From contig JALNZF010000031.1 of assembly GCA_023229435.1 (NCBI GenBank), forward strand, positions 1 to 28,125: 28,125 nt of DNA, in the 5' to 3' direction. Made by a program: the position numbers and the translations under genes. Below are positions 23,955 through 28,125 of this stretch, piece after piece. The notes beneath the pieces are model-generated. The model was given only the letters and a program-made list of their open reading frames with translations. It was not told where the DNA came from and searched no databases. Each line of letters starts with the position of its first letter. The stretch's first letter is position 1. The DNA comes from Nitrospirota bacterium. Its GTDB lineage: Bacteria > Nitrospirota > UBA9217.

Positions 23955-24782
23955 CTATTGCAGCGCAATAATCAGTATGAACAAAATTACACACATGACA
24001 CTTATCTGATTCAAGCAACCGCCAGACTTCTTTTGTCCTGGCTTAGACAGGCCGATCTTAACCCCGTTCTTTACTTTCTTTAGGTAATCAAAACCGGCAC
24101 CAAGTGGTACTGTCGGCACTTCATTCGGCGATCGGCCGCCATAGTCACCGGCATCTCTTTTCCAAAGCTCCCAAGCCAAACCCCGAGCAGGATCCTCCTC
24201 GTACCACTGGTCCATCCAATTACTCACGCCTTCAACACCGGCCTTTAAAAGATCGGTTCGATTCCAGAATCTCAGAACCATTTGCTGTCTCAATGTTGGA
24301 CGAGAATCAAGCAACTTCTCGATGATTTCCGATGCGCCTATTTTTGTTGCGTCCACCGGACAAGACCCGCCAAGGTCGCGAATATATTTAATCTGCTTAT
24401 CAGTAGCTTTATTTGCTTCGGCGAATCGTGCATCGCTTGCCGCAGCATCAGCGTCGGCAATTTTTGCTTTTGCTCTTTCTCGTTCAGTAATAGGCAGCAC
24501 ACGCAAAATGGCTTTTTGGAGAAGTATTACTTCACCATCAGAAACAGCGCCATCAGCCAAAATGCCTTCCACTTCTTCCCGCAAGAAATGTATTCCCGGC
24601 AAAGTTGTGTTGGAGACATTGGTCGCCAGCCATGCTTCGAGAAGTTTTACTTCCTGATCTGTCAATCTGCCGTCAGACAAGGTTCGCTCGAGTAATTCAA
24701 GCAAGGCCTGACCCTCCGATGTTCCTAAACCCTTTTTTGTGAGTGTTACCGGCGAGCGATTTCCAGCTTTAATTTCTGCCAT
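23955..24782 (-). CDS. TerB-like domain protein with C-terminal membrane anchor
   Basis: 275 aa; GGAGG is 6 nt before the ATG. Residues about 20-100 (LLELLERTLSDGRLTDQEVKLLEAWL ... ILADGAVSDGEVILLQKAILRVL) contain two DGxxxxxE helical units typical of TerB-like domains. An Ala-rich linker is followed by a domain with W/D-rich stretch (VSNWMDQWYEEDPARGLAWELW). The last 20 residues (ISVMCVILFILIIALQ) form one membrane helix, giving a tail-anchored protein facing the cytoplasm. TerB-like domains occur in stress and phage-defence systems. Its location among cargo genes and behind an XRE regulator makes a membrane-targeting defence role possible but unproven. Confidence 0.65.
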   Translation of the reverse strand: MAEIKAGNRSPVTLTKKGLGTSEGQALLELLERTLSDGRLTDQEVKLLEAWLATNVSNTTLPGIHFLREEVEGILADGAVSDGEVILLQKAILRVLPITERERAKAKIADADAAASDARFAEANKATDKQIKYIRDLGGSCPVDATKIGASEIIEKLLDSRPTLRQQMVLRFWNRTDLLKAGVEGVSNWMDQWYEEDPARGLAWELWKRDAGDYGGRSPNEVPTVPLGAGFDYLKKVKNGVKIGLSKPGQKKSGGCLNQISVMCVILFILIIALQ

Positions 24783-24802
24783 AGATACCTCCGCGTGACA
24801 AG

Positions 24803-25003
24803 TTATTGCTGCGCTGCTTTATCAGCGAGAGCAATACAATTCAACAAAAGCCTTATCGTTTCACTTGGGATCTTAGTGCCGGCTTCAAGCATCCAGATAT
24901 AATTACCGCTTACGCCGAGACGTGCGCCGAATACTGCCTGAGTAAGTTCAAGAGAGACACGGAGATTTTTGATATCCTTAGAGGTCCACCGTTTATTTTT
25001 CAT
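24803..25003 (-). CDS. XRE-family HTH regulator, probably leaderless mRNA
   Basis: 66 aa from ATG 25003. The HTH (IKNLRVSLELTQAVFGARLGVSGNYIWMLEAG) covers most of the protein, which resembles CI/Cro-type regulators. A consensus promoter lies on the minus strand: TTGACA (25034-25039), 17 bp, TATACT (25011-25016), then 7 bp to ATG, so the transcript should start at or within a base or two of the A of ATG. This mimics the leaderless lambda cI transcript. An in-frame extension to 25039 would place the promoter inside the gene and is rejected. It probably regulates the TerB-like gene 20 bp downstream and itself. Confidence 0.85.
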   Translation of the reverse strand: MKNKRWTSKDIKNLRVSLELTQAVFGARLGVSGNYIWMLEAGTKIPSETIRLLLNCIALADKAAQQ

Positions 25004-25010
25004 GTACGCG

Positions 25011-25039
25011 AGTATACTAACAGGGTTAGAAGTTGTCAA
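25011..25039 (-). promoter_or_regulatory. Near-consensus sigma-70 promoter of XRE gene
   Basis: TTGACA, 17-bp spacer, TATACT read on the minus strand. It ends 7 bp before the ATG, implying no 5' leader. Confidence 0.85.
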
Positions 25040-25074
25040 GAAGATAAATAGTGTTAAATATCATCCTACTCCCT

Positions 25075-25230
25075 TTAATTTAAGTGTTCTGACTCCACAA
25101 ACTTTAACGGTAACTGCGGATCAGCCGGAAACAAGCTCGCAAGGGCGCACCCCCCACAAGCCGCACACTCCGGGCCAACCTCACACCAGCCGGAAGAGCC
25201 GACAACGTTATTGAGAACTTCAGTAACCAT
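25075..25230 (-). CDS. Four-cysteine micropeptide, 51 aa
   Basis: AAAGGAGGG is about 12 nt before ATG 25230, longer than ideal. The peptide has the pattern C-x5-C-x2-C-x2-C (CEVGPECAACGGC), suggesting a metal-binding cluster, and an otherwise unremarkable tail (FPADPQLPLKF). The frame opens further upstream but that part is Ser/Arg/Pro-rich and lies in GC-rich sequence, so I restrict the call to the short version. Not recognised. It precedes the XRE gene by 71 bp, in the same direction, but the XRE promoter lies between. Confidence 0.4.
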   Translation of the reverse strand: MVTEVLNNVVGSSGWCEVGPECAACGGCALASLFPADPQLPLKFVESEHLN

Positions 25231-25803
25231 CTTTATGAAATACCCTCCTTTGACTTCTGAGTGTGTTTTGTAATCCAAAAACAAAACCTGAACCCGCGCC
25301 CTCAACAGCACAGGGGCAGCGGGGTCGGGAGAAAAAATCCGACTGCGATTCACTTGGCTTTTCAGGACGTGCGCCAAGAAGGAGATGCGGTCGGCATGAC
25401 AGTGTGTCTTTTCCTGGCATGACGACTGCGCTTCTTGCACGGCATGAAAAGTCGCAGGCGGGCAGTTGACGTTATCCGAGGGGAGCCCAGAGAGGGCGGA
25501 CGGGAGCGAGGCGAAGTCTGTCGATCGAAGGAGGGCGCGAGAGTTGCTAGTCATTGCAAAGCGAGTGACCGAAGGAGTGAGGCAGTCTTCGCCTCGCGGG
25601 TGGGCGGGAGATCGAGCGAGGGCGTGAGCGCTGCTGGGTCACGCAGGGCTCATGACCGAGCGGAAAGACGGGCGGGCTGGTGCCGGAGCGAAGCAGAGGC
25701 ACGAGCTCGAGACCACGGAGCAACGGGCGTTCGCTTTGCGATTTATGCTGCAAAGCAAATGACAGTGCGACCCCGGGGGTTCGGGGGTGAAGCCCGGCAT
25801 GGT

Positions 25804-25838
25804 CTGGTTGGCGCGCCGTTGTTGTTTGCGCCAACCAG
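25804..25838. promoter_or_regulatory. 11-bp perfect hairpin in right arm
   Basis: CTGGTTGGCGC (25804-25814) and GCGCCAACCAG (25828-25838) with a 13-base loop. G-U pairs could extend the stem in RNA. ACCCC-TGA-GGGGT follows at 25858-25870. No clear T-run. Confidence 0.55.
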
Positions 25839-26008
25839 GCTTGCCTATTTAAGCGTAACCCCTGAGGGGTGCTGTTGACGTGTTGCCTCCGGCGCAAAAC
25901 GGTCCCCGCGCCGGGGGTCGGGGCACGTAGCCCGAAGGGTGAGGGAGGGTCGGCCCGAAACCGCAACTCCCCCTAAGAGAGCCCCTACCCCCCTGGGAGT
26001 TCCAAAGA

Positions 26009-26061
26009 GGGGGGGATGCCGGGGGGTTGGGGGGTCCAGGGGGGAGGGGGTCGGCGGGGGG
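26009..26061 (+). other. Dense G-quadruplex-forming tract
   Basis: Six G-runs of 5-7 bases (26009-26015, 26021-26026, 26029-26034, 26039-26044, 26046-26050, 26056-26061) are separated by 1-5 bases. This far exceeds the usual four-G-run criterion for a G-quadruplex. Confidence 0.85.
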
Positions 26062-26637
26062 TGCGGCGTAGTGCCCCGGAGCTGTTGGTTTATCGTCGGT
26101 GCCTTCGAGCTGGGCGTCGGGTGAGATCGGTCGCGGAGCGGCGGCGCATCCGGTGTCCAGCGAGTTCGTCGGTGGCGATACCAGGCGGCGGGAATATAGG
26201 CGGTTTGCATCGTTCTTGGTTCTATCAAGGCACACAGTGGCCGATCAGCCGCAGGAAGGAGTCCCCTGCCTTGCTGCGGATGTCCGGCCTCCGATTGCGA
26301 TGTGTGCGGTCTTTGCCGTACCTTGGCGAAGTCCGCGTTTACACAGAGCCGTCTCTGTCGTTAAATAGAAAGATGCGAGGCGAAGGCAGGACGGCGTACG
26401 GAACTGAGCGTATCTGGCGAAGCGCATCGGAGCGGATGTGTGCGGAGTGCGCGGAGCCAATCGGCGGAGCGAAGTGGAGAAGCCGTGGTGACTGAGCCGA
26501 GCCTCCTTATGCGAAGCGGTGCGCTCTGCGACGGTGTGTGGCGCAGTGCGCGTTTGAGCGGAGCGGGTTTTTTTGCCGTTTGTTTGTGCCGTTGGTTTTG
26601 CGAGCGCACCCCAGCGAGCACCATGATGATCATAGTG

Positions 26638-26800
26638 CCCCCCCGGCGCGGGAAATATTCTTTTGAACGTGTAACCAGCCCGCGCCGAGGGGGGCGCTCC
26701 GCGATGCCGCCGTACTCGGCGGCGAGCTTTTCGCGGGAAAGCCCGTAAAAGCGTCGGGCATGGCGCCGGGGGGGCTTGCCGACAAGGGTCTACCTTCTCG
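26638..26800 (-). ncRNA. Structured repeat element B, second candidate C4/CI-like RNA
   Basis: This is the second copy of the element at 21121-21285. The long stem (26638-26652 with 26679-26693) has 14 pairs and one mismatch. The hairpin GCCGCC/GGCGGC (26706-26723) has one pair more than in copy A. The core 26731-26773 is identical to copy A over 43 bases. The VHVQKN-coding loop is kept, though no intact shared ORF runs through both copies. On the minus strand it would lie at the 5' side of the right-arm region. Confidence 0.55.
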
Positions 26801-26824
26801 TGCCGCTGCCGGTCTCGGCACATT

Positions 26825-26844
26825 TTGTGTACCTTTTGTGTACC
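26825..26844. repeat. Right tandem arm-type sites (TTGTGTACC x2)
   Basis: TTGTGTACC at 26825-26833 and 26836-26844 has the same 11-bp period and orientation as the left doublet. It lies about 60 bp from the tRNA core repeat. This sequence is non-coding here, so the match cannot be due to protein conservation. Confidence 0.7.
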
Positions 26845-26905
26845 AACGTTCTGGATATTTCGGGGAATTAAGGGCTTGATTTGAAAGAGAATGGAGTGTA
26901 TAAAA

Positions 26906-26935
26906 TTGGTGGACGAGAAGGGGATCGAACCCTCG
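26906..26935. mobile_element. attR: core repeat within intact tRNA-Ala
   Basis: These 30 bp match 16530-16559 exactly. They cover the CCA end, acceptor strand and most of the T-arm, so integration restored a functional tRNA. Confidence 0.88.
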
Positions 26936-26982
26936 GCCCCCGCATTGCGAACGCGGTGCTCTCCCAGCTGAGCTACTCGCCC
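26907..26982 (-). tRNA. tRNA-Ala (anticodon CGC)
   Basis: 76 nt with encoded CCA. The acceptor stem GGGCGAG/CTCGTCC contains the G3-U70 pair that defines alanine tRNAs. The D-arm AGCTCAGCTGGGAGAGCA, the anticodon loop TTCGCAA (anticodon CGC, codon GCG) and the T-loop GTTCGATCC are all present. It is the integration target of the element on its 3' side. Confidence 0.96.
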
Positions 26983-27001
26983 ACTTTGGTCACAAGGTAA
27001 C

Positions 27002-27030
27002 AATTTAATCTATCAGACGAAATAAATCAA
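27002..27030 (-). promoter_or_regulatory. Probable tRNA-Ala promoter
   Basis: On the minus strand TTGATT (27025-27030), 17 bp, TAAATT (27002-27007), placing the start about 12-15 bp before the tRNA. Moderate match to consensus. Confidence 0.5.
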
Positions 27031-27374
27031 GAAAAATCCTCTTTGGTCAATCCTCTGTCCGGCAATCAAGAAGAACACAGAGGGTGGTGCCCCGGCGTCT
27101 CCCTTCGCCATGCTTGCATACTCTATGAATCCGGCTGTTGGTGCGTGTTTGAACACGTGAATATAGTTCAGACCTCCATGGCCTTCTTACCCCGCCTGTG
27201 CTATATTTAACCAGGAGGACCTTCACGAGCAGTGGGATAATCTGTCTGGAAGATAAGACACATAGGATATTGTATCTTAATCAGTGGCGGCGCTTGTTCA
27301 GCACCAGCCGTCTCGTTGACAAAAAAGTGGCCTTGCCGAAAAAGGACAGGCAAACACGTCCATCGGGAGATTGA
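27031..27374. other. Intergenic region before the sensor gene
   Basis: I see no gene or RNA here. A promoter for the plus-strand sensor gene should lie in it; AT-rich words such as TATATTTAA (about 27203) are candidates without clear -35 boxes. Confidence 0.4.
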
Positions 27375-28125
27375 ATGAGATTCACCGCAAAACTCATCTC
27401 AGCTTTTGTGCTCACTGCCCTGATCCCCGTCGCTCTGCTGGGATATCTGAGTTACAGTTCCGCGAAGGACGCCCTGCAAAAGCAGGCCCTCGAGGATTTG
27501 ACCCTCATTACCGATGCCAGGGAAGGCCAGCTCTACTCATTTTTTGAGCTCAACAAAGGCCGGGTCGCGGACTTCTCGTCCGACGGCTTCATCCGCGATA
27601 CCACGGAAGCCCTGCTCACCCTTGATGCGCACGATCCGCGCTTTGCGAAACTGCAAAAATCACTGAACACCCATTTGAAACGCAATAAAATGCCGCTTGA
27701 CAAAAGCATCCGTCTGATCTCCGTCCTTGGCATGAACGGAAAGGTGATCGCCTCAACCGATGAGCGCGAGATAGGCAGCGACGAATCAGAGCATGTGCCT
27801 GCCGTTCTTGGCGAAGATAACGTCTTCATAGGCGATGTGCATTTCGGGAGCCATGGTGGAGTATCGGACTACCCCTATCACATGCACGCCGCAGCGCGCA
27901 TCACCGGGAGGGATACAGGCGCCCGGTTGGGCGTGATCATCAATTTTTATGACACGCTTGAACTGAACAAAATACTCTCCGGGAAATTTCAGATGGACAA
28001 GGGCGCGCTTACGAGTTTGCCCGGCAGGAGAAAAACGCTCGACATTTATCTCGTAAACAGAAACAAGCTTCTCATTACGCCCTCACGAGACGGTGGTGAA
28101 CTCATGCAGCAAAAGGTTGAAACGG
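27375..28125 (+). CDS. Membrane sensor protein with Cache-type domain (5' part, truncated by window end)
   Basis: The frame from ATG 27375 stays open for 250 codons to the window edge. GGGAG stands 6-8 nt before the start. An N-terminal membrane helix (LISAFVLTALIPVALLGYLSY) is followed by a long extracytoplasmic region with features of a double Cache sensor (IRLISVLGMNGKVIASTDEREIG; VFIGDVHF; YPYHMHAAARI). Such N-termini head sensor histidine kinases or chemoreceptors; the output domain is outside the window, so which of the two is open. Confidence 0.85.
   Translation, partial: MRFTAKLISAFVLTALIPVALLGYLSYSSAKDALQKQALEDLTLITDAREGQLYSFFELNKGRVADFSSDGFIRDTTEALLTLDAHDPRFAKLQKSLNTHLKRNKMPLDKSIRLISVLGMNGKVIASTDEREIGSDESEHVPAVLGEDNVFIGDVHFGSHGGVSDYPYHMHAAARITGRDTGARLGVIINFYDTLELNKILSGKFQMDKGALTSLPGRRKTLDIYLVNRNKLLITPSRDGGELMQQKVET

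Larger units (their letters stand above)
25231..26637. other. 1.4-kb gene-poor, GC- and purine-rich right-arm region
   Basis: Long open frames here on both strands are Arg- or Pro-rich, overlap each other and lack ribosome-binding sites, so I treat them as artefacts of base composition. The sequence repeatedly shows GGAGCGAAG/GAGCGAAGC-like words (for example near 25685 and 26463), several perfect hairpins and a G-tract cluster. It may hold a replication origin, packaging site or noncoding transcript. No gene can be supported. Confidence 0.55.
16530..26935. mobile_element. 10.4-kb integrative element, candidate phage satellite, in tRNA-Ala(CGC)
   Basis: The element is bounded by the 30-bp tRNA-derived direct repeats. 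A tyrosine integrase at the left end, DnaB-like helicase, phage-type replication protein, small-terminase-like DNA-binding protein and tail- or neck-like protein are inside, all on the minus strand. No large terminase, portal, capsid or lysis genes are seen, and no conjugation genes. This size and gene set fits phage-inducible satellites (P4 or PICI types) better than a complete prophage or conjugative element. A decayed prophage is the main alternative. Confidence 0.8.

Noticed and set aside
25435..26235. Long Arg- or Pro-rich open frames on both strands
   Set aside because: They overlap one another, lack ribosome-binding sites and reflect the G/C-skewed composition of the region.
26245..27003. 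252-codon minus-strand frame
   Set aside because: It runs through the whole tRNA-Ala gene, the att core and the structured repeat, which cannot all be coding. Only the Icd/Ash-like phrase inside it is informative.
1..28125. CRISPR array
   Set aside because: The tandem repeats found are 4-11 bp units without spacers; no array of regularly spaced 25-40-bp repeats is visible.

Overview
The window looks like environmental bacterial chromosome. The gene repertoire (a large chemosensory operon with CheA-REC and CheR-TPR fusions, many hybrid sensor kinases, PIN-type toxin-antitoxin) would fit Nitrospirota or Desulfobacterota, but the sequence alone does not fix the taxon. It has three parts: a host signalling region (1-16.5 kb), an integrated mobile element of about 10.4 kb (16,530-26,935), and the resumed host chromosome (tRNA-Ala and a truncated sensor gene).

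Positions 1-15,000. A plus-strand gene for an S24/LexA-type peptidase domain is followed by ten minus-strand genes in tight array: cheR (with TPRs), a two-domain cheW, a chemoreceptor without a visible HAMP domain, cheA fused to a receiver, cheB, two hybrid histidine kinases, two stand-alone receivers and a receiver-HD-GYP protein. Most junctions are ATGA or TAATG overlaps, so this is one operon. Its layout resembles the 'alternative cellular function' chemosensory systems (Wsp-like) rather than flagellar chemotaxis. The HD-GYP output points to c-di-GMP breakdown. The 3' half shows segmental duplication with a truncated receiver remnant, and two genes carry in-frame repeat-derived insertions. 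Upstream of cheR lies a gene-poor stretch with kinase-gene debris and an (ATGG)n microsatellite, followed by a DUF6364-like/PIN toxin-antitoxin pair with a clear promoter and palindromic operator.

Positions 16,530-26,935. A mobile element is integrated at the 3' end of a tRNA-Ala(CGC) gene. A 30-bp direct repeat of the tRNA 3' end marks both ends, and tandem 11-bp repeats just inside each end look like integrase arm sites. All recognised genes run on the minus strand: tyrosine integrase with an N-terminal zinc ribbon, a small coupled ORF, DnaB-like helicase, Lin1244/DUF4373-like replication protein, an HTH/zinc-ribbon regulator, a 54-aa acidic protein, a tail- or neck-like protein, a tandem Nu1-like (small terminase-like) DNA-binding protein, an 88-aa unknown, a more AT-rich 250-aa unknown, a TerB-like tail-anchored membrane protein, a leaderless XRE regulator and a four-Cys micropeptide. 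No capsid, portal or large terminase gene is visible. The content suggests a phage satellite (P4/PICI-like) carrying a possible defence cargo.

The main discovery candidate is a pair of about 170-bp structured elements (21,121-21,285 and 26,638-26,800). They share a 43-nt identical core and compensated hairpins. One copy lies directly upstream of the replication operon, where P4 places its CI immunity RNA. I propose they are C4/CI-like antisense immunity RNAs. The right end also holds about 1.4 kb of gene-poor, G-rich sequence with a strong G-quadruplex tract and several perfect hairpins.
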